Shown here piece by piece: positions 51,721 through 59,602 of a stretch of 64,000 bases of DNA. The stretch is from RSA9 sp036381195. Its GTDB lineage: Bacteria > Gemmatimonadota > Gemmatimonadetes > Longimicrobiales > RSA9. The stretch is from the NCBI GenBank assembly GCA_036381195.1, contig DASVDH010000127.1, forward strand, positions 1-64,000, written 5' to 3'. Positions within the stretch are counted from its first letter, which is position 1. Each line of letters opens with the position of its first letter. The notes beneath the pieces are model-generated. The model did not search any database. It saw only the letters and a list, made by a program, of their open reading frames with translations, and was not told where the DNA came from. The position numbers were made by a program, and so were the translations under genes.

Positions 51721-54429
51721 TCAGAAGTCGTACGAGAGCGAGACGACCAGCCGCCGCGGCAGGATCGGGCGGGCGAGGAAGAAGTCGCTCGTCCTGCCGC
51801 CGACCGAGGTGAGCCGCGGGTTGCCCTCCTCCAGCCCCTTGGACTGGTAGACATTCTGGAGCGTGGCGGAGAGGGTGAGGCCCGGCACCCCGGTCGGGTA
51901 CGTGGCGCCCAGGTTGACGTAGTGGTAGGTGGGCAGCTCCGGGCGGACGCCGTTCACCTCGAAGTCCGAGAACCGGCGGTGCACGTAGTGGAAGTCGGCC
52001 AGGAGGCTGGCGCCAGTGGGCAGGGTGTACGTGGCGGACAGGTTGCCGATGAGGGGCGGGACGCCGTTGAGCACCGTCCCGAGGTCCGCGCCTCCGGGAC
52101 ACCCCTCCGGGCAGTCCGCGAACTCGGCCTTGAGGACCGTCGCGTTGGCGACGAGTGTCAGCGCCTGGCTGGGCTGGGCCGTGAACTCGAACTCCGCGCC
52201 GAACGAGCGGGTCTCCGGGCTCCGGCGGATCTTCCAATCGGGCGCGCCCGTGACGGGGTCGGTCTCCACGCCCTGGCTGAGCACGTTGCGCAGCTCGGTG
52301 AGGAAGCCGTTCACCGTCAGGCTGTAGCGGCCGGAGGCGTACTTGACGCCGGCTTCGATGCTGCGGACGGTGCTCACGTCGAAGCTGTCCGCGTCCTCCT
52401 GTCCATCGGTGTTGAGGAACTCATCGAGCGCGGGCATCTTGTAGGCGCGCGTGGCCAGGCCGTAGAGGGAGACCTCATCGCTCAGCCGGTAGTTGAGCGC
52501 GAGCGAGGCGGCCACGTCGTCCAGCGTGCGCCGAACGTGCCGGAACGTCCCGGCGCCCCAGACCACGTTGTCGTAGGGCGTTCCCGCGTCGCCGTCGAGG
52601 TCGGTGGTCGTGGTGTTCTCGGCGGACAGCACGAACTCATCACGCTCGTAGCGGAGGCCGGCATCCGCGCGGAGCCGCTCCGAGAGCTGGAACGAGCCGC
52701 CCAGCATCCCGGAGAGGATCGTGGTATGGCCCTCGCCATTCGTGTAATTGGAGACGAACCGCCGGAACCCGCCCCTGGTGACTTCGACGGGCGGGGCCGC
52801 TCCGGGGGGATCGACCACCAGATCGAGGAAGCGAGGCTGGTCCCGCACGTCCATCAGGATGTCCGTGAAGTACCAGTGGTTCGTCTGGGTATAATGGGCG
52901 AAATACAGCCCGAGGGCCATGCTGTGCTGCCCGATCTCCCTGCGTAGCTGGAACTGGTTCTGGAACGCGGAGAGCGGCTTCTCGACATGCCAGAGACCGG
53001 CGGGCGCGACCAGGCCGTTCTCGGTGTCGAACGGCAGGCGGTTGCCCTCGGCGTCGCGGTGATTGGTGTAGAACAACTGGGCCTGCGAGCCGTCCGGGAA
53101 CCCCATCGCGGAGAGCACATCGTCCAGCCAATCCTGCACGGGCCGGACGTCGCTCGGCACGATCGCGTTCCAGCCCTGCTGGTTCTCCATGACCTGGATG
53201 CTGTTCTGGAGGGACCAGCCGTCGGGCAGGACGAAGCGCGCGTCCCCCGTCAGCCAGTACGCCTGCGTGCGGAGCCCATCGTCCAGCGGCAGCGAGAGGC
53301 GGCCGTCCGGCGTCGGAACGCTGAGGCCCAGCCCTTCGGCCGTGTTCATCGAGCCGTAGTCGGAGAAGCCGTCCACGTACTCCGGGTCGTCCGGGTCATG
53401 GAACGGCAGCGGCAGGATGAACTGGTTACGGTCGTCGATGATCTTGAGGGACGCGCGCACCTGGCCCTGGTCCAGCAGCCGCGTCAGGCTGGCCTTGAAC
53501 TGTCCGCCGCGGATGCCGGGGAAGCCGGGGTCGCGCACGCCGTTGTCGAAGCGGTAGAATCCGCCGACGTTGAACCGCCAGTTCTCGCCCAGCGGCCCGT
53601 TCAGGTTCATGTCGTAGCGCGCCAGCTCCTGCGTGCCGACCGTCGCCCTCATGGTGCCACGCAGCTCAGGCCCGCCCTGGTGGTTGATGAAGTTGACGAT
53701 GGCGCCGGGCGTGTTCGAGCCGAAGAGCGCGGACGTGCCGCCGCGGACGACCTCGATCCGCTCGATGTTCTCGTCCGGGCGGAACAGGTTGTCCGCGTTC
53801 ATGAAGAACGTGTGCATGGTGGGGAAGACGGGCAACCCGTCCTCCATGAACATCACGTACTCGACGCCGAGGATCCCTCGCATGCTGATGTTCTGGTTGA
53901 CCTCGCCGCCGGAGCTCTCGACGCGGGTGAAGCCGGGGACGTAGCGCAGCGCCTCGGTGGTGCTGCGGGGCGCTGCCTTCTCCAGCTCCTGCGGCGACAG
54001 GACCGTCACCGCCACGGGCGCATCCAGGTTGGTGCGCGGCGCCTGCGTGCCGGTCACGACCAGCGCGGCCAGCTCGAGCGCGTCCTCCGCGAGCCGGAAG
54101 TCGAGACTGGCGCGCCCACCCGCAGCGACGGTCACCTGCACGGATTGCGGCCGGTAGCCGAGCATCTGCGCGACCACCGTGTGCGTCCCCGGCGGCACCT
54201 GCTCAATCACGTAGCTGCCGTCGGGGCGAACCAGGGTGCCCAGGCTCGTGCCCTCGAGGATGACCTGGGCGCCCGGCAACGGCGCCCCGGCGGCGTCGGT
54301 CACCCGGCCGGCGATGGCGCCGGGCTGCTGCGCCGCTGCGGGCGCCGGCGAGGAGATGGCGGACAGCATCGAGGCGGCGAGCACTGTCGCCATGCGAGCG
54401 ACCCAGCGACTCGGATCCGTGAAGCGCAT
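51721..54429 (-). CDS. TonB-dependent receptor with N-terminal carboxypeptidase-regulatory-like domain
   Basis: A 902-residue outer-membrane receptor. Signal peptide to about residue 34 (PAPAAAQ). A carboxypeptidase-D regulatory-like domain spans about 36-118 (GAIAGRVTDAAGAPLPGAQVILEGTSLGT), as in SusC-like proteins. The TonB box is in ALVVTGTQ (about 125-132). The plug (about 135-250) has TTEALRYVPGFTRVES and IERIEVVRGGTSALFG. The barrel ends in RRLVVSLSYDF. The N-terminal domain and the downstream secreted protein suggest import of a glycan or similar ligand rather than a simple siderophore. Its promoter is visible upstream. Confidence 0.93.
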   Translation of the reverse strand: MRFTDPSRWVARMATVLAASMLSAISSPAPAAAQQPGAIAGRVTDAAGAPLPGAQVILEGTSLGTLVRPDGSYVIEQVPPGTHTVVAQMLGYRPQSVQVTVAAGGRASLDFRLAEDALELAALVVTGTQAPRTNLDAPVAVTVLSPQELEKAAPRSTTEALRYVPGFTRVESSGGEVNQNISMRGILGVEYVMFMEDGLPVFPTMHTFFMNADNLFRPDENIERIEVVRGGTSALFGSNTPGAIVNFINHQGGPELRGTMRATVGTQELARYDMNLNGPLGENWRFNVGGFYRFDNGVRDPGFPGIRGGQFKASLTRLLDQGQVRASLKIIDDRNQFILPLPFHDPDDPEYVDGFSDYGSMNTAEGLGLSVPTPDGRLSLPLDDGLRTQAYWLTGDARFVLPDGWSLQNSIQVMENQQGWNAIVPSDVRPVQDWLDDVLSAMGFPDGSQAQLFYTNHRDAEGNRLPFDTENGLVAPAGLWHVEKPLSAFQNQFQLRREIGQHSMALGLYFAHYTQTNHWYFTDILMDVRDQPRFLDLVVDPPGAAPPVEVTRGGFRRFVSNYTNGEGHTTILSGMLGGSFQLSERLRADAGLRYERDEFVLSAENTTTTDLDGDAGTPYDNVVWGAGTFRHVRRTLDDVAASLALNYRLSDEVSLYGLATRAYKMPALDEFLNTDGQEDADSFDVSTVRSIEAGVKYASGRYSLTVNGFLTELRNVLSQGVETDPVTGAPDWKIRRSPETRSFGAEFEFTAQPSQALTLVANATVLKAEFADCPEGCPGGADLGTVLNGVPPLIGNLSATYTLPTGASLLADFHYVHRRFSDFEVNGVRPELPTYHYVNLGATYPTGVPGLTLSATLQNVYQSKGLEEGNPRLTSVGGRTSDFFLARPILPRRLVVSLSYDF

Positions 54430-54880
54430 GAAGCATCCTCCTCTCTGATGATTTGTGCTGCCCCGCGTTGCGGTCGCACGCGGAGAGAAGAGAAAGGATG
54501 GGAACCCGGTTCGGAGTCTTAGATTTTCGGCGAATTTAGGCGCCGGTGTCCCTTGGCGTCAAGGCAGATGTAGGGGGTTTCCCCGCATCTGGCCGGCCGG
54601 ACCCGGCGGCGGCGCCATCGAAGGGCTGGCTGCCCCGCGGCCGGTCCGCCGTGCCAGCCGGGCCCGAGAGGCCTAACTTGGCCGGCGCCAGCGCCCGGCG
54701 ACCAGCCCACGGCGGCGTGGACGTGCACGGGCGGCCGCGCCGCGCGCGGGAGGCTGGCGCGTCACCGGGTGTCAATTTCCCGGCGGGCCGGCGCGTCGCG
54801 CTCGATCCGGCGTGCCTGGTTCCGGCTCTGCCACGACGGAATGCTCGGACGGGGTCCGAGCCATGCCAACGGATTGTTCC
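54430..54880. other. Divergent spacer between TonB receptor and aldo/keto reductase
   Basis: 451 bases with no supported gene. It contains the leftward promoter at 54533-54562. For the rightward gene no ribosome site is convincing, and in-frame ATG codons at 54863 and 54812 are alternatives. No riboswitch signature (for example a cobalamin-box motif) was seen before the receptor gene. Confidence 0.5.
54533..54562 (-). promoter_or_regulatory. Sigma-70-type promoter of the TonB receptor operon
   Basis: On the minus strand TTGACG (54557-54562) and TAAATT (54533-54538) are 18 bases apart; they match the consensus at 5 and 4 of 6 positions. The start codon is about 100 bases downstream. Confidence 0.55.
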
Positions 54881-55714
54881 ATGGAGCTCACGATCCGCAG
54901 CACCATCCGCCTGAACAACGGCATCGAGATCCCGCGTCTGGGTCTGGGCGTCTACCGCATGGCGCCGGGCGAGCAGACGCGGAACGCGGTCGGCTGGGCG
55001 CTCGAGGCGGGTTACCGCCATCTGGACACGGCCGCGTTCTACCGCAACGAGGAGGACGTGGGGCGAGCGATCCGCGAGAGCGGCGTCCCGCGCGAGGAGG
55101 TGTTCGTCACGACGAAGTTGTGGAACGACGACCACGGCTACGATCGCGCGCTCGCCGCGCTGGACGCGAGTCTCGGGCGGCTCGGGTTCGACTACGTGGA
55201 CCTCTACCTGATCCACTGGCCGGTGCCGGAGCTGCGGCTCGAAAGCTGGCGCGCGCTGGAGCGGGCGTACGAGGAGGGCAAGGCTCGGGCGATCGGCGTG
55301 AGCAACTACATGGTGCGGCACCTGGAGGAGCTGCTGCCGCGGTGCCGCGTGGTGCCCGCCGTAAACCAGATCGAGCTGAGCCCGTGGAGCTGGCGCAGCC
55401 GGCAGGACGTGGTGGAGCTGTGCCGCGCGCACGGCATCGCGCTCGAGGCGTACAGCCCGCTGGCGAAGGGGCGGAAGCTGGGCGACCCGGTGCTGCTCGA
55501 GGTCGCGGCGCGCCTCGGCCGGACGCCGGCGCAGGTGCTGATCCGCTGGGCGCTCCAGCGCGACCTGATCGTGATCCCGAAGTCGGCGCATCGCGAGCGC
55601 ATCCGGGAGAACGCGGACGTCTTCGGCTTCGAGATCCCGGCGGAGGAGGTGGCACGGCTCGAGGCGCTGGACGAGGGGCTGGTCACGGGCTGGGACCCGA
55701 CGCAGGCGCCGTAG
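54881..55714 (+). CDS. Aldo/keto reductase family oxidoreductase
   Basis: A 277-residue NADPH-dependent carbonyl reductase with a TIM-barrel fold. The catalytic tetrad is complete: D49 and Y54 in RHLDTAAFY, K79 in TTKLW, and H112 in LIHWP. The NADP-binding IPKSAHRERIRENADVF segment is present near residue 228, with RAIGVSNYM at about 142. It most resembles the 2,5-diketo-D-gluconate reductase group (AKR5), but the substrate cannot be deduced. The start choice is uncertain: ATG at 54863 would add six residues. It is a cytosolic, apparently single-gene unit. Confidence 0.93.
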   Translation: MELTIRSTIRLNNGIEIPRLGLGVYRMAPGEQTRNAVGWALEAGYRHLDTAAFYRNEEDVGRAIRESGVPREEVFVTTKLWNDDHGYDRALAALDASLGRLGFDYVDLYLIHWPVPELRLESWRALERAYEEGKARAIGVSNYMVRHLEELLPRCRVVPAVNQIELSPWSWRSRQDVVELCRAHGIALEAYSPLAKGRKLGDPVLLEVAARLGRTPAQVLIRWALQRDLIVIPKSAHRERIRENADVFGFEIPAEEVARLEALDEGLVTGWDPTQAP

Positions 55715-55904
55715 GCCGGGCGGCGCGCCGGCGCGCCGTACCGGGTAGGCTGGGCGGCGGCGAGCGCCCCTCGCGGCCGGGGTCTCGCCGGCGGGCTCCG
55801 GGCACTGAACCTCCCTCTCCGGTCCCAGCGTTTCGGGGCGGACGAAACCCCGCGTGAAATAGCCGGGCGCCGGCCGGCATTCAGGATGGGTGGAGGCCGA
55901 GCGC

Positions 55905-56459
55905 ATGAGGCACGAGCTGCCCTCACACAACTGGGTGCGCGGCGCAGTCCATCAGGCCGACGATGCGGCTCTGGCGGCCGCAGCGCGGGCCGGGTCCGCG
56001 GAGGCGCTGGCCGCGCTGTACGAGCGGCACGCGGCGGCGGTGTTCACGGCGGCGCTGCGGCTGCTGGGCTCGCGCGCGGACGCCGAGGACGTGCTCCAGG
56101 ACGTGTTCGTGGGGCTGCCGGACGCGCTCGCGCGCTACGAGGAGCGCGGCGCGTTCGGCGCGTGGATCCGGCGGGTCGCGGTGCGGACGTCGCTGATGGC
56201 CTTGCGCCGCCGCAGTCGCCGGGCGCACGAGCCGCTGGCGGCGGCGGGCGGGCTGGCGGCCGCGCCGCCCGAGCCGGACCGCTCGGTCGCGGCACGCCGC
56301 GCGATCGCCGCGCTGCCCGACCCGCTCCGCGTGGTGTTCGTGCTGCGGGAGGTGGAGGGCTACTCGCACGCCGAGATCGCCGAGCTGCTGGGCATCACGC
56401 GGGCGGCCTCCGCGCTGAGACTCCATCGCGCCTGGAAGCTCGTCCGGAGGTCTGTATGA
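55905..56459 (+). CDS. ECF-type RNA polymerase sigma factor
   Basis: A 184-residue extracytoplasmic-function sigma factor. Sigma-2 region is about 28-100 (ALYERHAAAVFTAALRLLGSRADAEDVLQDVFVGL, with the conserved DAEDVLQDVF). A variable linker is about 100-130. Sigma-4 is about 130-180 (IAALPDPLRVVFVLREVEGYSHAEIAELLGIT, then ALRLHRAWKLVR). The ATG at 55905 follows GGAGG. Its stop overlaps the next start (ATGA), so it is translationally coupled to the anti-sigma fusion at 56456, which is its likely inhibitor. Its target promoter is not identified. Confidence 0.93.
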   Translation: MRHELPSHNWVRGAVHQADDAALAAAARAGSAEALAALYERHAAAVFTAALRLLGSRADAEDVLQDVFVGLPDALARYEERGAFGAWIRRVAVRTSLMALRRRSRRAHEPLAAAGGLAAAPPEPDRSVAARRAIAALPDPLRVVFVLREVEGYSHAEIAELLGITRAASALRLHRAWKLVRRSV

Positions 56460-58633
56460 ACCTGCCGTTCCGTCACCCGCCGTTCTCGCGCCTGCGCGCG
56501 TTCGCGCTCGGCGAGTGCGGTGAGGCCGCTCGCCGGCGCGTGGCGCGCCACCTCGAGCGCTGCGCGCGCTGCCGTGAGGAGGTGTCGCGCGTGCGCGCCA
56601 TCGCGGCCGCCGCCCGCGCGCGGGAGGTGCCGCCGGCCGGTGCGCTGGAGCGCGTCCTGGCGCGGCGCGCGCGCGGCGAGCGCGTGGTGCTGCCGGCCGC
56701 GGCGCCGGCGGGCGCCGGCCGCGCGCGGTGGGTGCCGCGCGCGGCCGCCATCGCCGTGGTGCTCGCCGGCGCGCTCTACGTGCTGGGGCGGACGGGCGAG
56801 CTGGAGGCGGAGCGCAGCGAGCTGCACCTGGTGCCGGCCGCGCCCCGGATGGGCGAGCCGATCCGGGTCGAGTATCGTGCGACGTCGCGGCTCGCGGACG
56901 AGCCGCGGCTGGTGCTGCGCGCGCGGTTCCGGACGCCGGAGACGGCGCCGCAGGAGGAGCGCTACGCGGTGCTGGGGCTCCTGGAGCGGACGGGCGACGG
57001 CACGTTTGCCGGCACCGTGCGCCTGCCGGACTCCACGGTGTACGCCGTCCTCGCGGTCGAGGACACGCTCGCCCGCTTCGTGGACCACCACGGCGAGCGA
57101 TGGGAGGTGCTCGTACACGGCGCGGACGGGCGGCCGCTGTTCGATGCGCTGTACCAGCGCTCCTCGGATGTGGAGCTGCGGGACACGCGGCTGGCCACGG
57201 AGACCGCGGAAGAGCTGACACGGCTCTACCCGGGGCGGCCGGACGGTTGGCAGCGACTGCTATACGAGGCGACGTCGCGCGCGCCGCGGGCGGCGGCGGA
57301 CTCGATCCGCGCGGAGCACCGCGCGCGGTACCTGCCCCTCGTCGCCCGGAGCATCGAGCAAGCGGACTCGCCGGACGTGGGGCTGCTCGCGTCGGCCGTG
57401 TTCTACGCGGAGGCGGCGAACGACACGGCCGCGGCGGCGCGCTGGAAGGCGCTGCTGTACGAGCGGTACCCGCGCCACCAGGCGACGCTCCAGCGGCGCG
57501 TGTTCGACCTGTACGAGGAGTATCGCAGCCGGCCGGCGGAGTTGCCGGGGGCGCTCGAGCGCATGTACCAGGAGGTCGGCGCGTCGGGGCAGCTCGCGTT
57601 CAGCGCGTTCAACCTGGCCGTGCAGTGGGGTGATGGGGACGCGGCGGCACGCTGGGCGCCGCGGCTGATCGAAGCGGCGCCGTGGTGGATGTGGTGGATG
57701 AAGGCGCGAGTGGCGCGCTCGCTGGCCCGCTTCGCTGCGCACCGCCGCCTGGCCGCGCAGTACCTGCGCAGCGAGATCGAGAGCTACGCGGCGGTGCTGG
57801 AGCAGGCGGCGGCCGCGGTGCATGCCGGGCCCACGCCGAACGTGTTCCAGCGCCCGCTCACGCAGACGGCGGCGGAGTACAGCGAAGCGCTGCAGCTCCG
57901 GCTCGGGGAGCTCCTGACCCTGCACGGCACGACGCTGCTCGAGCTGGGCGACACCGCCGCCGCGCTGGACACGCTGAGCCGCGCGTTCGACGCGGGCTGG
58001 GACCCCGAGCGGCTCCGCACCATCGGCGAGCTGCACCTCGCCCGCGGCGACACGGCCGCGGCTGCGAGGGCGTTCGCGCGCGTCGTGGTGGACCCGACGA
58101 CGAGCGCGGCCGCAGACTCGCTCCGTGCGCGGCTCGGCGCGGCGGGCAGCGGCCCGGCATGGGAGGCGCTGCTCAGCGACGCCCGCGCCGTGATGAAGCA
58201 GTACGTCTGGGACGGCGCCGTGGACCGGGCGCCGCTGCTGCCGCGGCTCCGGCTGAAGGACGTGGACGGGCGGGCGCGCGTCGTCGAGCTGCGGCAGGGC
58301 ACGCCAATGCTCGTCGCGTTCTGGTCCCGCTACTGCCCGGCGTCGTTCGCACAGCTCGACGAGCTGGCACGCGTCGCGTCGCGGCTCGAGGCGGAAGGTG
58401 TGCCGGTCGTCACGCTCAGCACAGAGGGGCCCGCGACGCTGCGCCAGTTCATGGAGGGGAAGGGCTACCGGTTCCCGGTCTTCATCGATGCCGAGCGGGA
58501 CGCGGCCGCAGCGTTCGACACGCCCGCCCTCCCCACCTACTTCGTGCTGGACGACGCGGGCCGGATCCGCTTCGCCCACCACGACGTCAGCCGCGTGATC
58601 CGGCAGGTGGCAGCGCTGCGCGAGGCGAAGTAA
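56456..58633 (+). CDS. Zinc-finger anti-sigma factor fused to a periplasmic helical region and thioredoxin-like domain
   Basis: A 725-residue one-pass membrane protein. The cytoplasmic N-terminus has the anti-sigma zinc motif H32-x3-C36-x2-C39 (RHLERCARC). A transmembrane helix is about 96-111 (AAAIAVVLAGALYVLG). The periplasmic part starts with a beta-rich domain (about 115-245). A helical TPR-like region follows (about 250-590; DTAAALDTLSRAFDAGW, then LHLARGDTAAAARAFA). It ends in a TlpA/thioredoxin-like domain (about 600-725; MLVAFWSRYCPASFAQLDEL). That domain has C627-P-A-S instead of CxxC, so a normal disulfide reaction is unlikely. The whole arrangement suggests a sensor that transmits periplasmic redox or envelope status to the sigma factor. 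Confidence 0.8.
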   Translation: MNLPFRHPPFSRLRAFALGECGEAARRRVARHLERCARCREEVSRVRAIAAAARAREVPPAGALERVLARRARGERVVLPAAAPAGAGRARWVPRAAAIAVVLAGALYVLGRTGELEAERSELHLVPAAPRMGEPIRVEYRATSRLADEPRLVLRARFRTPETAPQEERYAVLGLLERTGDGTFAGTVRLPDSTVYAVLAVEDTLARFVDHHGERWEVLVHGADGRPLFDALYQRSSDVELRDTRLATETAEELTRLYPGRPDGWQRLLYEATSRAPRAAADSIRAEHRARYLPLVARSIEQADSPDVGLLASAVFYAEAANDTAAAARWKALLYERYPRHQATLQRRVFDLYEEYRSRPAELPGALERMYQEVGASGQLAFSAFNLAVQWGDGDAAARWAPRLIEAAPWWMWWMKARVARSLARFAAHRRLAAQYLRSEIESYAAVLEQAAAAVHAGPTPNVFQRPLTQTAAEYSEALQLRLGELLTLHGTTLLELGDTAAALDTLSRAFDAGWDPERLRTIGELHLARGDTAAAARAFARVVVDPTTSAAADSLRARLGAAGSGPAWEALLSDARAVMKQYVWDGAVDRAPLLPRLRLKDVDGRARVVELRQGTPMLVAFWSRYCPASFAQLDELARVASRLEAEGVPVVTLSTEGPATLRQFMEGKGYRFPVFIDAERDAAAAFDTPALPTYFVLDDAGRIRFAHHDVSRVIRQVAALREAK

Positions 58634-59013
58634 CGGCGCCAGCGCCTGCGCCCGCGGCCGGCTCGGCTCCCGGTCGCGGCCGGTACGGCGCCCCTCCACG
58701 ACCCCGGGCGGTGGGGCCCTGCGCTCCCGCCTCAAGCATGGTGCGGCGCCGCCCGCGCGCCGACGGGTCGGCGGCGGCGCCGGCCCCGGACGCCGGAGGA
58801 CGCCGCTCGAGGGCTCCGGCGCCTTCCTGCGTAATCTTCCTGGCCCCGCTGTCGGGGAGTCCCCTGCCCAGGTTCCTCCCAAGTCCGACAGACTTCCGGC
58901 GGTCCTGTTCACAAATATCGGCCACGCGCAGGCGGATGCCGCGCGGCGGGTGAAGCCTGCACCCGTCCGGCGCGGGGCCGCAGGTCGAGACCACACGGAC
59001 GCCGGGAGTCGAG
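58634..59013. other. Spacer upstream of the nos cluster
   Basis: 380 bases with no gene supported. It must carry the promoter of the cytochrome/nosZ operon. I looked for an FNR/Nnr-type site (TTGAT-N4-ATCAA) and found none; the AT-rich TTCACAAATAT at about 58908-58918 is the only local departure from high GC and may be part of the promoter. Confidence 0.45.
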
Positions 59014-59586
59014 ATGACCGTCATACGCGCACTGCTGGACCTGTTCATCGTCCTTCTGATGCTCGCTCCGCTCGCGGGCTGCGGACCCGCCGGGGAGTCG
59101 GCGGAGCCGGCCGCGGCCGGTAACGCCGCGACGGCCGCGGCGGCCCCGGGCCTAGACATCACGGAGGACGAGCTGAAGTACGGCATCGGCCCGATCCGGC
59201 GGGTGGAGCTGGGCCCGCTGGACGACGAGCTCGCCGAGCAGGGCGAGCGGCTCTTCGAGATGAAGTGCATGGCCTGCCACCGGCTGGACGAGCGGTACGT
59301 GGGTCCAGCGCTGCGCGGCGTCACGGAGCGGCGCACGCCCGAATACGTGATGAACATGATGCTGAACCCGGGCGAGATGGTCCGGCGGCATCCGGCGGCT
59401 CGCGCGCTCCTGCTGGCGCACTACACGGAGATGCCGGCGCAGAACCTGACGGAGGCGGAAGCGCGGGCGTTGCTGGAGTACCTGCGGGAGCAGACGGCGG
59501 AGGGGCGGGAAGAGCGCGAGCACGACCGCGGTCATGACCGCGAGCACGACAGACGCCGCGAGGGCGGCGCATCCACGAACCCATGA
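59014..59586 (+). CDS. Lipoprotein c-type cytochrome of the nos cluster, with His-rich tail
   Basis: A 190-residue monohaem cytochrome c, a probable electron donor to nitrous oxide reductase. The lipoprotein signal ends at C23 (APLAGC), the haem motif is CMACH (85-89), and M140 in YTEMP is the likely axial ligand. Cytochromes of this kind sit at the head of clade II nos clusters. The C-terminal 30 residues are strongly charged with repeated His-Asp (EHDRGHDREHDRRREGG), an unusual tail that could bind copper or another metal. It is followed 16 bases later by nosZ. Confidence 0.85.
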   Translation: MTVIRALLDLFIVLLMLAPLAGCGPAGESAEPAAAGNAATAAAAPGLDITEDELKYGIGPIRRVELGPLDDELAEQGERLFEMKCMACHRLDERYVGPALRGVTERRTPEYVMNMMLNPGEMVRRHPAARALLLAHYTEMPAQNLTEAEARALLEYLREQTAEGREEREHDRGHDREHDRRREGGASTNP

Positions 59587-59602
59587 CAGGCGAGTGAGAG
59601 CG

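Noticed and set aside
54430..54880. Riboswitch (cobalamin or other) before the TonB receptor
   Set aside because: No B12-box or other conserved riboswitch motif was seen on the minus strand. A plain sigma-70 promoter explains the region.
58634..59013. FNR/Nnr-type site upstream of the nos cluster
   Set aside because: No TTGAT-N4-ATCAA match was found; TTCACAAATAT does not fit the consensus.
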